Made by a program: the position numbers and the translations under genes. Below the pieces are notes generated by a model that made no database searches, was not told the origin of the DNA, and saw nothing but the letters and a program-made list of their open reading frames with translations. 64,000 bases of DNA from Polyangiaceae bacterium (GTDB lineage Bacteria; Myxococcota_A; Polyangia; Polyangiales; Polyangiaceae): NCBI GenBank assembly GCA_020849655.1, contig JADLFU010000064.1, positions 1 through 64,000 of the forward strand. Direction: 5' to 3'. This document shows, piece by piece, positions 9,126-17,900 of the stretch. The number at the start of each line of letters is the position of its first letter. The first letter of the stretch is position 1.

Positions 9126-10267
9126 CCCGCCAGCGCGTGCTTCGCGATGACGAGGCGCTGCACCTCGCTCGTCCCCTCGCCGATCTCGCAGAGCTTCGCG
9201 TCGCGCAGGTGCCGCTCGACCGCGAACTCGCGCGTGTAGCCGTAGCCGCCGTGGATCTGCAGCGCGCGGTTGCACGCCCTCGACGCGGCCTCGCTCGCGA
9301 AGAGCTTCGCCATGCTCGCCTCGCGCGAGTACGGCCTGCCCTGGTCGGCGAGGGACGCCGCGCGCCACACGAGCCAGCGCGCCGCGTCCATCTCGACCTT
9401 CGAGTCGGCGAGCATCCACTGCACCGCCTGGAACTCCGAGATGCTCTTGCCGAACTGCTTGCGATCCTTCGCGTAGCCGACGGCCATGTCGATGACGGCG
9501 CTGCCGAGCCCGAGGCTGAGCGCGGCGATCGAGACGCGGCCGCGGTCGAGGATCTTCATCGTGTCGATGAACCCGCGATCGACCTCGCCGACCCGCGCCG
9601 AGTCGTGCACCCGCACGTTCTCGAGCGTCAGCTCGGCCGTGTCGCTCGAGCGCATGCCGAGCTTCAGCAGGTGCTTCGACGCTCGAAACCCGGGGGTCCC
9701 GTGGTCGACGACGAACGCGGTGATGCCGCGCTGCTTCGGCGCCTCCTTGTTGGTGCGCGCGAGCACGACGCAGAACCCGCCGACGCTGCCCTGCGTGATG
9801 AACATCTTCGTGCCGTTCAGCACCCAGTGGTCGCCGTCGCGCACGGCCGTCGTCGCGAGCCCGGCCGAGTCGCTGCCGGAGCCCGGCTCGGTGAGCGCCC
9901 ACGCCGCGAGCCACTCGCCGCTCGCCGCCTTCGGCAGGTACCGCTGCTTCTGCTCCTCGGTGCCGAACGCGAGGATGTGCCCCGTGCCGAGCCCGTTGTG
10001 CGAGGCGATGGTCAGCGCGAGCGAGCCGTCGACGCGCGCGGCCTCCTCGACCGCGATCGCGTACGAGAGCGTGTCCATCGCCGAGCCGCCGTACGCCTCG
10101 GGGATGCGCACGCCGAGCAGGCCCATCTCGGCGAGCTTCGGCACGAGCTCCGTGGGGAACCGCTCCTCCTCGTCCCACCTCCGCGCGTGCGGCGCGACCT
10201 CCCGCGCGAAGAACTCTCGCAGGCTCGACTGCAGGATCTGGTGGTGCTCGCTCAGCTCGAAATCCAT
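9122..10267 (-). CDS. Acyl-CoA dehydrogenase
   Basis: This 381-residue FAD enzyme carries out alpha,beta-dehydrogenation of an acyl-CoA thioester, passing electrons to ETF. The N-terminal helices (ILQSSLREFFAREVAP), the FAD/substrate motif WALTEPGSGSDSAGL near residue 125, the beta-domain (WVLNGTKMFITQG) and the C-terminal bundle with DRKQFGKSISEFQAVQWMLA are all present. The late motifs IHGGYGYTREF and GEGTSEVQR include the predicted catalytic glutamate of the short/medium-chain group. Substrate (fatty or branched-chain acyl-CoA) cannot be decided. It starts at ATG 10267, 16 bases after the upstream lipoprotein, and leads a run of overlapping genes. Confidence 0.95.
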   Translation of the reverse strand: MDFELSEHHQILQSSLREFFAREVAPHARRWDEEERFPTELVPKLAEMGLLGVRIPEAYGGSAMDTLSYAIAVEEAARVDGSLALTIASHNGLGTGHILAFGTEEQKQRYLPKAASGEWLAAWALTEPGSGSDSAGLATTAVRDGDHWVLNGTKMFITQGSVGGFCVVLARTNKEAPKQRGITAFVVDHGTPGFRASKHLLKLGMRSSDTAELTLENVRVHDSARVGEVDRGFIDTMKILDRGRVSIAALSLGLGSAVIDMAVGYAKDRKQFGKSISEFQAVQWMLADSKVEMDAARWLVWRAASLADQGRPYSREASMAKLFASEAASRACNRALQIHGGYGYTREFAVERHLRDAKLCEIGEGTSEVQRLVIAKHALAG

Positions 10268-10283
10268 CGTGGTCCTCTCTCGC

Positions 10284-11399
10284 TCACTTCACCGCGTCCA
10301 AGAGGGCGCGGACCTTCGTGATCTTCTCGTCCTTCGGCAGCGACGTCTTCGCGGTCTCCGCCGGGGTCGCGCCGGCCGACAGCGCGAACGCCTCGTCGCC
10401 GACGCCAACGACGAGCTTGCCCGCGCGGGCGACGATCCACTCCGCCTTCGGCGCGCCCTCGCCCTCCTGCACCATGAGCCGCGCCGCGGCCTCGCCGAGC
10501 GCCTTCTCCTCGGTCGTGCCCTTCTTCTTCATCAGCGTCTTCTGCACGTCCTTCGCCTGCGCGGCGTCGTCCTTCGAGATCACCATCACGCGGTAGCGCT
10601 TGTCTCCCTCGCGGTAGAACCCGAACGCCGCCGGCCCCGTGCCCGCCTCGCCGAGCGCCTTGTCGAGCGAGTAGACGACGCCGAGGGGGAGGAGGCCAGG
10701 CGCCGGCAGCTTCGCGACGGCGGCGGGCGGCGCGGCCGGGCCGGGGAGCTTGTCGACGATGCCCTTCGCGATCCCGGGCAGCACGCGCTCGGCGCTCTCG
10801 CGGAGCTTCTTCTCGTCGCCGCTCTCGCCGGTCGAGACGTACGAGAGCTCCACGAGGTACGCGCCCTTCCATGCGTAGAGGGAGCCCGTGCCCATCGCCG
10901 CGGGCGCGCCGATGTCCGCGCGCTTCGGCATGTCGGGGCGCGTCGGATCCTCGTCGCTCGTCACGCGCTTCGTGAACATCGCGTACGCGTGATCGGCGCT
11001 CGCGAACTGCGACAGATCGACGGTGACCGTCGCGCCGCTCGGGCCGCCGTCGACGTAGTCGACGCGCACGGTGCGCTTGACCTGGTGAGCGCGGTAGAGC
11101 TCGCAGCCGCCGTCGAACAGCGAGCAGATGCCGTCGATGGGCTTCGGCGCCTTCTCCCCGAACGCCTGCGTCTCGCCGTCGGGGTTGACGCAGTACCCCG
11201 CGAGGGCTCGCGGGAAGAACGCCGCCGCGACCGAGTCCTTCACCTCGCCGCCCCCCGACGCGCAGCCGCCGGCCTTCGCGGACGCCGTCGCAGCGGGCGG
11301 CGGTGGGGCGCCGCGCTGCCCGGGCCCCGCGCCCGACGAGCCCTTGTCGCACCCCGCGACGAGCATGAACCACGCGGCGAGCAAGACCCTGGTGCGCAT
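10284..11399 (-). CDS. Hypothetical lipoprotein
   Basis: The 371-residue product starts at ATG 11399, preceded by a near-perfect ribosome site (AAAGGAGG, five bases from the ATG); a longer in-frame start at 11435 would disrupt that. The signal peptide ends in a lipobox (WFMLVAGCDK, Cys near residue 17), followed by a Gly/Pro/Ala linker. Two similar halves, each with a segment around SLYAWKGAYLVELSYVS and AEWIVARAGKLVVGVGD, suggest an internal duplication of a small alpha/beta domain. No family I can name with certainty. It is the first gene of the minus-strand operon and lies only 16 bases from the acyl-CoA dehydrogenase gene. Confidence 0.85.
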   Translation of the reverse strand: MRTRVLLAAWFMLVAGCDKGSSGAGPGQRGAPPPPAATASAKAGGCASGGGEVKDSVAAAFFPRALAGYCVNPDGETQAFGEKAPKPIDGICSLFDGGCELYRAHQVKRTVRVDYVDGGPSGATVTVDLSQFASADHAYAMFTKRVTSDEDPTRPDMPKRADIGAPAAMGTGSLYAWKGAYLVELSYVSTGESGDEKKLRESAERVLPGIAKGIVDKLPGPAAPPAAVAKLPAPGLLPLGVVYSLDKALGEAGTGPAAFGFYREGDKRYRVMVISKDDAAQAKDVQKTLMKKKGTTEEKALGEAAARLMVQEGEGAPKAEWIVARAGKLVVGVGDEAFALSAGATPAETAKTSLPKDEKITKVRALLDAVK

Positions 11400-11583
11400 T
11401 TGGCCTCCTTTACGGGCTCGTCCGCGCCGAGGCAACCGCGCGCCGCGCCGTCACGGCGCGGGTGCGAACCTTTTTTCGTAGCGTCGCAATCTTTGGGAGC
11501 GGGCGTCGGCGCGCGGTGCCGAATGCGTCGGTCTTTCGGGCTGCTCCGACGGGCACGGCGCTTGCTGGGCCGGATCAGCCGCC
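11400..11583. promoter_or_regulatory. Divergent intergenic region, lipoprotein operon / pilin operon
   Basis: These 184 bases separate the minus-strand lipoprotein operon from the pilin operon and must hold both promoters. The minus-strand ribosome site AAAGGAGG lies at the left edge (11404-11411). An 8-base perfect inverted repeat with a TCA loop is at 11443-11461 (CCGCGCCG / CGGCGCGG), followed nine bases later by six T at 11471-11476. That is too far for a standard intrinsic terminator. I see no convincing -35/-10 pair on either strand. Confidence 0.4.
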
Positions 11584-12222
11584 GTGCCCACGCGTCCCGG
11601 ACCTCAGAAGAACCTCCGCGGCTTCACGCTCGTGGAGCTGGCGGTCGTCGTGATCGTGATCGGCATCCTGGCGGTCATGTCGATGCCGTCGATGATCGGC
11701 GTGCAGCGCGACCGCCGCGCGAACGAGGTCGCCCAGGGGCTCGCCGCGTTCTACCGCCTCGGCAAGGCGCGCGCGGTCGGGCGGGGCGCGCCGCAGCTCA
11801 TCCGCTACACCGCCTCGGGCCCCGGCGGAGCGCCGATCTGGACGATGCACGAGGCCATCTCGACGGGCGCGGTCGGGGGCGGCGTCTGCGTCGACTCGCC
11901 GCTCCAGACGAGCTGCAACGGGCTCGTGTGGCAGCCCGCGATGGCGACGAACGGCTCGACGAAGTTCGTCGCGTCGTTCCCGGATTCCACCTCCCAGTAC
12001 GTCGGCTACGAGATGCAAGACCCGGCCGCGACGGCGATCGGCGGCACGTACGATCTCTGCTTCACGCCGGGCGGCGTGACGTTCGCGCGGGCGGGCAACG
12101 GCCCGTTCTCGACGCTGACCGGCGTGCCGCGGGCGCGCGTCTACCGGAAGGGCGCCGCGCAGACGGGCGTCAACAAGTGGGTCATCTTGCCCCCCAACGG
12201 GCTCGCGAGGGTGCAGCTGTGA
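11584..12222 (+). CDS. Type IV pilus minor pseudopilin, FimT/GspH type
   Basis: The 212-residue product has a type III signal sequence: a charged leader, then the prepilin peptidase site G13|FTLVELAVVVIVIGIL with Glu at mature position 5 and a 20-residue hydrophobic helix. The C-terminal domain contains a cysteine pair region (VCVDSPLQTSCNG) and a late YDLCFTPGGVTFARAGNGP segment typical of GspH/FimT. Minor pilins prime pilus assembly in the inner membrane and are incorporated at the tip. The start is GTG 11584. It leads a six-gene operon with GTGA/ATGA/TTGA overlaps. Confidence 0.88.
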   Translation: MPTRPGPQKNLRGFTLVELAVVVIVIGILAVMSMPSMIGVQRDRRANEVAQGLAAFYRLGKARAVGRGAPQLIRYTASGPGGAPIWTMHEAISTGAVGGGVCVDSPLQTSCNGLVWQPAMATNGSTKFVASFPDSTSQYVGYEMQDPAATAIGGTYDLCFTPGGVTFARAGNGPFSTLTGVPRARVYRKGAAQTGVNKWVILPPNGLARVQL

Positions 12223-12842
12223 GGGGGCATCTGCGCGGCTACACTGTCATCGAGGTGATGATCGCGATGGCGGTGCTCACCATCGCGGCCGCCGGCCTCA
12301 TCTCGCTGCAGCGGGTCTCCACGGTGGGCAACATGCAGGCGAAGGAGATCGCCGTGGCGTCGCACGTGGCCCGCACCTGGATCGACCGCCTGCACGTCGA
12401 CTCGACGCGGTGGAACTTCCCCTCGCCGGCGTACCCCAACGATCCGACCGACATCGCCGACACCGTCTGGCTGCGCAACGTCACGACGACTCCGAACATC
12501 TGGTTCCGCCCCGCCGACTCGGCCGAGGGCACCGCGGCCTTCGACGCGCTCGGCAACAACCTCCCGATGAACGGCACCGATCCGGCCGTGTTCTGCGCCA
12601 ACCTGCGCCTCGCCTGGATGAACCCCCCCAACACGAACCGCCGGGGCGACCCCGAGTCGGTGCGGGTCGAGGTGCGCGTCCACTGGCGCCGCGCGAAGGT
12701 GTTCAACATCTCGGGCGGCATCACCCCCGGCCCGCTATGCGCCGTCAACCCGGTCGACCTCGACACCCCCGCGAAGGCGCCGCTGGCGCAGTTTCACTTG
12801 CTGTACGAGATGACCTCCGTCGCGAAGCAGGTGATGCAGTGA
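12219..12842 (+). CDS. pilV: Type IV pilus minor pilin, PilV-like
   Basis: The 207-residue product starts at GTG 12219, overlapping the fimT stop (GTGA). The leader is very short (MRGHLRG) with processing at G7|YTVIEVMIAMAVLTIAA; Glu is at mature position 5. The sequence IEVMIAMAVLTIAAAGLISLQR is characteristic of PilV, and the hydrophobic helix is followed by a globular domain of about 160 residues with few cysteines. Assignment rests on the N-terminus and the gene order between a FimT-like and a PilW-like gene. Confidence 0.85.
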   Translation: MRGHLRGYTVIEVMIAMAVLTIAAAGLISLQRVSTVGNMQAKEIAVASHVARTWIDRLHVDSTRWNFPSPAYPNDPTDIADTVWLRNVTTTPNIWFRPADSAEGTAAFDALGNNLPMNGTDPAVFCANLRLAWMNPPNTNRRGDPESVRVEVRVHWRRAKVFNISGGITPGPLCAVNPVDLDTPAKAPLAQFHLLYEMTSVAKQVMQ

Positions 12843-14176
12843 GCCGCCCCGTCCGCGTCGGGCGCGCGTTCCGCGGCTTCACGATGCTGGAGCTCCTGGT
12901 CGCGGTGATCGCTGGCACCCTCGTCGCGATGGCGGCGTTCGGCTTCGCCAAGGCGTCGACGCGGAACTTCTCCCAGGAGTCGCGGCTGGCCGCCGCCGGC
13001 GCCGCGGTCACGCAGGGGTTCCGACGGCTGACGAACGACATCCAGCGGGCCGGCTACCAGTCCTCCGCGCACCTGCGCCGCGACTACCGGTTCAAGCGCA
13101 CCGGGGTCTGCGAGGATCCGAGCACCTCCGTCGCCGGCATCGCCAACCTGCAGAGCATCCTGGTCGAGCCGCACGGCACCTACGCGCCGACGGGCACGGC
13201 GTCTCCGGCGACCAACCTGATGGTCGCCGACCGCCTCACGCTGTCGGGGATGTACTCGCTGAACGATCTGCTCGACATCAAGGCCGTGCAGACGGCGGGC
13301 GGGGTCATCACGGTCACGCTCGACACCGAGACCCGCGCGTTCCGCGAGTACATGGGGCCCGTGCAGTCCGCCGCGCGCCTCGCGGAGGCGTTCCGCCCCG
13401 GCCGCATCGCGCGCATCTACGACGCCAACTCGGGCTTCTCGCACTACGGCGTCGTCGCCGGCAGCAACCTCGGCGCCGGCACCGCGCAGGTGCTGCTCAG
13501 CGCCATCAGCCGCGTGATGATCAAGGGCACGGGCTTCGCCGGCGCGACGCGGGAGGGCGGCGAGTCGTGCGGCCTCGACCAGTCGGGGGCGGGCAACCGG
13601 TTCATCGGCGTCGTCAACCGCTACCGCTACGAGGTGCGCGATCTGCGCAACGATCCGTCGTACGCGCTCCTCTACCCCGCCTCGATCGACCTCGGGCTCG
13701 GCGCGACGGTGACGACCGGCGCACAGGAGGCGGGCCGCATGGAGCTCGTCCGCACGGAGCTCGACGTGCAGGGCACGCCCATGGGCAGCAACGAGCTCAT
13801 CGCCGAGTACGCGGTGCGCCTGAGGTTCGGCGGCACCGTCGACACCGCGCAGCCGCCCGCTGCCAACTCCGATCTCCGCTACCAGCCCAGCGTCTCGCGC
13901 CTCGACATCGGCAACCCGCTCTTCTACCCCTACGTCGCCAGCGTGGCGGGCGGCGGCCAGCTGTCTCCCGGGCGCGTCAAGGCGCTCGGCGTGATGTTCG
14001 CGGTGCGCTCGCGCGAGTTCGATCGCCGCAACGCGCTCCCCAACCCTGTCACCCCGCAGAACCTCCCGGGCGGCATCTACCGCTACGAGTACCCGCTCAA
14101 CAGCGGCAACTTCGCCCGGGTCCGGACGCTGCAGGCCGACGTCGCCCTCTCCAACCAGCTCGCGGAGTTCCGATGA
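12839..14176 (+). CDS. pilW: Type IV pilus minor pilin, PilW-like
   Basis: The 445-residue product starts at GTG 12839, overlapping the pilV stop. The prepilin peptidase site is G13|FTMLELLVAVIAGTLVAMA with Glu5 of the mature protein. The long downstream region, with QGFRRLTNDIQRAGYQ immediately after the helix, is the PilW pattern; PilW proteins are the largest minor pilins. The globular part is mainly beta with one cysteine pair candidate (TGVCEDP and ESCGLDQ). It is translated within the pilin operon and is expected at the pilus tip together with the neighbouring gene products. Confidence 0.87.
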   Translation: MSRPVRVGRAFRGFTMLELLVAVIAGTLVAMAAFGFAKASTRNFSQESRLAAAGAAVTQGFRRLTNDIQRAGYQSSAHLRRDYRFKRTGVCEDPSTSVAGIANLQSILVEPHGTYAPTGTASPATNLMVADRLTLSGMYSLNDLLDIKAVQTAGGVITVTLDTETRAFREYMGPVQSAARLAEAFRPGRIARIYDANSGFSHYGVVAGSNLGAGTAQVLLSAISRVMIKGTGFAGATREGGESCGLDQSGAGNRFIGVVNRYRYEVRDLRNDPSYALLYPASIDLGLGATVTTGAQEAGRMELVRTELDVQGTPMGSNELIAEYAVRLRFGGTVDTAQPPAANSDLRYQPSVSRLDIGNPLFYPYVASVAGGGQLSPGRVKALGVMFAVRSREFDRRNALPNPVTPQNLPGGIYRYEYPLNSGNFARVRTLQADVALSNQLAEFR

Positions 14177-14922
14177 CCCCGGCCCAGCTGAAGCTCCGCC
14201 TCGCGCGCCGCCGCGGTCGCGGCACCACGGTGTTCGTCGTCGTCCTCGTGATGACGATGCTGACGACGATGGGCGTCTTCGCGGCGCGCACGGCGAGCCT
14301 CAACCAGCTCGCGTCGGGCTACGACCGTCAGAGCGAGCAGGTCGCGCTCCTGTCGCAGCACGGCGGCACGTCGATGGCCATGCTGCTCTCCGATCCCCAC
14401 GCGTACATGCAGATGGCGCAGGGGCGCTCGGCGACGGGCACGGCGCTCTCGGCCTCCGACACCGACAGGTGCGTCGCCGAGCGCGCGCTCGCCGGCGCGC
14501 CCGCCGCGCTGCGCCTGCGCAACTGCGTCCCGCTGTCACTCAACAAGATTGACTCCAAGCTCAAGGTGCGCCAGGCGGCGGCGCTCGTGGCGCCCGCTGT
14601 CAGCCTGGTCGCGCCGCCCAACGGAGGCTCGCCCAACGTCGACCCGGGCCTGAACACCGCGGGCAGCCTCGGGCCGTACCTGTTGCGCCCGGACGTGCGC
14701 GTCGAGATCACGGATTTCACGCCCATCGGGCAGGGCGCGCCCGGGTACGACGCCACCCGGGGGCCTCCCCCCTTCCACCGCGTCACCGTCTCGGTCGTCT
14801 CCCAGATCCAGCCGCTCGACAGCATCTCGGGCCAGAGCGCCAACGTCGCCAGCGTCTGCGGCGGCGCCGCCGTGGCGACCCGGCTGACGGGGCGCGGCGT
14901 CATCACCTTCTCGACCCCTTGA
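14173..14922 (+). CDS. pilX: Type IV pilus minor pilin, PilX-like
   Basis: The 249-residue product starts at ATG 14173, overlapping the pilW stop (ATGA). The N-terminus has a basic leader (RRRGRG) and a hydrophobic helix TTVFVVVLVMTMLTTMGVFAA without the Glu5 of other pilins. A poorly conserved leader is known for PilX-type proteins, so the call depends on position (after PilW, before PilY1) and on the helix-plus-globular layout. Two cysteines (DRCVAERAL, RNCVPLS) probably form a disulfide. The downstream gap to pilY1 is 13 bases with a GAGGAG ribosome site. Confidence 0.78.
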   Translation: MTPAQLKLRLARRRGRGTTVFVVVLVMTMLTTMGVFAARTASLNQLASGYDRQSEQVALLSQHGGTSMAMLLSDPHAYMQMAQGRSATGTALSASDTDRCVAERALAGAPAALRLRNCVPLSLNKIDSKLKVRQAAALVAPAVSLVAPPNGGSPNVDPGLNTAGSLGPYLLRPDVRVEITDFTPIGQGAPGYDATRGPPPFHRVTVSVVSQIQPLDSISGQSANVASVCGGAAVATRLTGRGVITFSTP

Positions 14923-14935
14923 GGAGCCTCCATCC

Positions 14936-17900
14936 ATGCGCGCGCTAGCTCTCCGCTCCTTCGTCCTCGCCGCCGCCGCAGCGGGTTGTGTCGTGTCGAG
15001 CGCCGCGACGGCCCGCGCGCAGGCCGACACCAACCCGCCGCTGCCGAACGCGCTGCTGCTCGTCGACACGTCGGGATCGATGGAATACATGATCGGCGCC
15101 GACGCCACGGGCAAGCCGCGCCTGCCCGCGTGCACGCCGGGCGCGCCGGCGTCGACGAACGAGCAGAACCGCTGGACGACGCTCGTCTCCGTGCTCACGG
15201 GCGAGCCGCAGAGCTACTCCTGCTACCCGCAGCCGCGCGTCGCCGGCAAGTTCACCGACGAGTACAAGCTCGGCGGCAGCGCCGACCCGGGTGACAAGGA
15301 CTACTACCTGCCGTACCACCGGATCGTCTCCGGCAACTGCGTGATGGGCCCCGACCAGTCGAGCTGGCCCGTCCTCGGCGGCGGCGGGGTGTTCGCCTTC
15401 CCCCCGAACGCGCTGAAACCTCACAAATTCGACGACCCGCTCGTCGCCTGCGCCGCGCCCTTCCAGCAGTACAAGGACGGGCTGATGGACGCGTTCTCGG
15501 ACAACGTCCGCTTCGGCCTGATGACCTTCGACTCGAGCACCGGCGCGCAGGCCGGGCTCGTCGCCCCCGATCAGCCGAACCACCTCTCCGGCATCGCGGG
15601 CGGCTGGAGCTACTTCCCCGGTTGGCACACCGGCAGCGGCAGCCCCGCGCAGGGCAACCCGGAGCTGTGCACGACGCCGCAGGGCATCGAGGTCGGCGCG
15701 CGCAACCCGGCGGCGCCGCCGTGGGAGGGCAAGCTCGTCGGCTTCGGCGATCCGACGGCGTCGGCGGCGTCCCTCGCGGTGCAGAACGACAAGATCCAGC
15801 GCGCGCTGCTCGCGCTCCGCCCGTTCGGCGCGACGCCGATCGCCGGCATGATGGCCGACGCGGAGTACTTCTTCCGCAGCGACCCGATGCTGGATCCCTC
15901 GCAGAACAACAAACCGTTCGGCCCGAAGGACGATCCGTTCATCAACCAGGGCTGCCGCGACGCCTTCGTCGTCCTCTTGACGGACGGCGCGCCCAACCTC
16001 GACCTGCGCGCCGGCTGCGCCAACAACCCGCCCCCGCCCGGCGGCTGCCCGTGGGCGCCCGGCGGCGTCTGCCCGCAGGGGACGTGCCCCTACCGGCGCC
16101 CGTGGGAGACCGCGCAGGCCCTCGCCCAGCCCGCGCTCGGCCGCCCCATCAAGACGTTCGTGGTCGGGTTCGCGGTGTCGACCGTCGGCCCCAACGGCCC
16201 CACGCAGATCAAGTGTGATCAGCTCACGCCAGTGGGCAGCCCGGTCTTCGACCCCGGCGGCAAGTGCACGCCCCCCATCGCGGACGAGGGCCTCGCCGCG
16301 TGCTGCGAGCTCTCCAAGATCGCGTTCTACGGCGGCACGATGAACGCCCGGTTCGCCGACGACAAGGTCGCGCTGCGCAAGGCGCTGAACGACATCTTCA
16401 ACCAGATCGCCAGCAAGACGACGACCCGCACGCTGCCGGTGTTCACGAGCGGCGTCGGCGCCATCAACGGCACGTACCAGTTCTACTCCTCGTTCTACGT
16501 GCAGACGGGCGGCATGTGGGCGGGCGTGCTGGAGCGCAAGCGAGAGACGTGCGTCGGCGTCGTCCCGACCCCGCAGAACGTCGACAAGAGCTACGGCGAT
16601 CAGTTTCACGAGAACGTCGAGGTCAGCGATCCGGCGCACCCGCGCTACTTCTACACTGTCATCGCCGATCCGGTGAACGGCGTGCACCCCTCGGCGGGCA
16701 CGATCCGCGGCATCGCGCCCGGCAGCGCGGCGTCGCCCGGCCCGCCCACGATCGCGACCGACGGCCTCGGCGCCCACAGCGGCAGCTGGATCCAGGGCAA
16801 GGGCCCGGACATCGTCCCCGCCATCCCGCCCGCCGTCGCGGAGGTCATCTCCGGCTCGACCAGCACGTGCACGTCCTCGGTGGAGACGCTGACCCCGCTG
16901 CAGTGCCGCGATCGCATCCTCAAGTGGAACCTCGGCCTGCCCACCGGGCACCCGTTCTACACCCGCGAGACGTCGCAGTTCGGCGCCATCTACCACGCGA
17001 CGCCGACGGTCGTGGGGCCGCCCGGCGGGTTCGTGCGCGACCCGACCTACGTCGCGTACCGCGCGGTGAAGGCGGCGCGACCGGTCGTCCTCTACTCGGT
17101 GACGACGGACGGGCAGCTGCACGCCTTCAAGGTGGCGGACGCGACGGGCAACGACAAGTTCCAGAACCAGAACAACGAGATGTGGTCGTTCATGCCTCCG
17201 ACAGTGTTGCCGGGGCTGAAGACGCTGTACCCGGGCGTGCAGCAGACGCTGCTCGACGGCACCGCGATCGTGAAGGAGCTGAAGGTTCGCGAGTCGACCG
17301 CCCAGGCCATCAGCGCCTCGGCCTCCGGCACGGGCTCCGCGTGGGCGACGGTGCTGGCCGCCGGCTTCGGCCCGCGCTCGGCCGGCTACTACGCGCTCGA
17401 CGTCACCGACCCGGAGCCCGTCGTGGGGCAGCCCACGTCCGGGCCCAAGTTCCTCTGGCAACTGGTGACCGACGACGCCGGCAACCGCGCCTTCGGGCGG
17501 CGCGGCACCCCCGCGCTCACGACGCTGGTGCTCGACACCCCCAACGGCAAGGAGTCGGTGGCCGTCGCCATCCTGCCCGGCGGTGACAGTGATCCGGTCG
17601 ACCCGAACGGCGCGCCGGACGAGGAGCCGACGCTCACGACCCAGAGCCTGATGGCGGCGCCGTACTCGCCCCGGACGCTGGTGCGCAAGTACGCGCCGAC
17701 GGATCCGTCTCGCTCGCTGACCATCGTCCGCGTCGACAACGGCGAGGTCATCCGGCGCTTCTCGCCGCTGACTGTGAAGGCCGCGCTGTCGCCCATCCTC
17801 GGCAACCGCACGACGACGGCGCCGTTCGACGCCCCCATCGCAGGCGTGCCGGTCCCGTACCCGGCGGGCACGGGCAGCATCGCCAGCCGCGCCTACGTCG

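Noticed and set aside
8847-10178. A single long minus-strand frame reading through the acyl-CoA dehydrogenase into the CPCC gene as one fusion protein.
   Set aside because: The upstream part is a shadow frame of the dehydrogenase, and the CPCC gene has its own ATG at 9125 overlapping the dehydrogenase stop.
11443-11476. An inverted repeat followed by six T that looks like a terminator.
   Set aside because: The T-run is nine bases after the stem and there is no upstream plus-strand gene to terminate, so it is left as an intergenic hairpin.
9486-12842. A 1118-codon open frame on the plus strand through the acyl-CoA dehydrogenase operon.
   Set aside because: Only the last 624 bases (12219-12842, pilV) are real; the rest is antisense to four genes with clear protein families. 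High GC content keeps such frames open.
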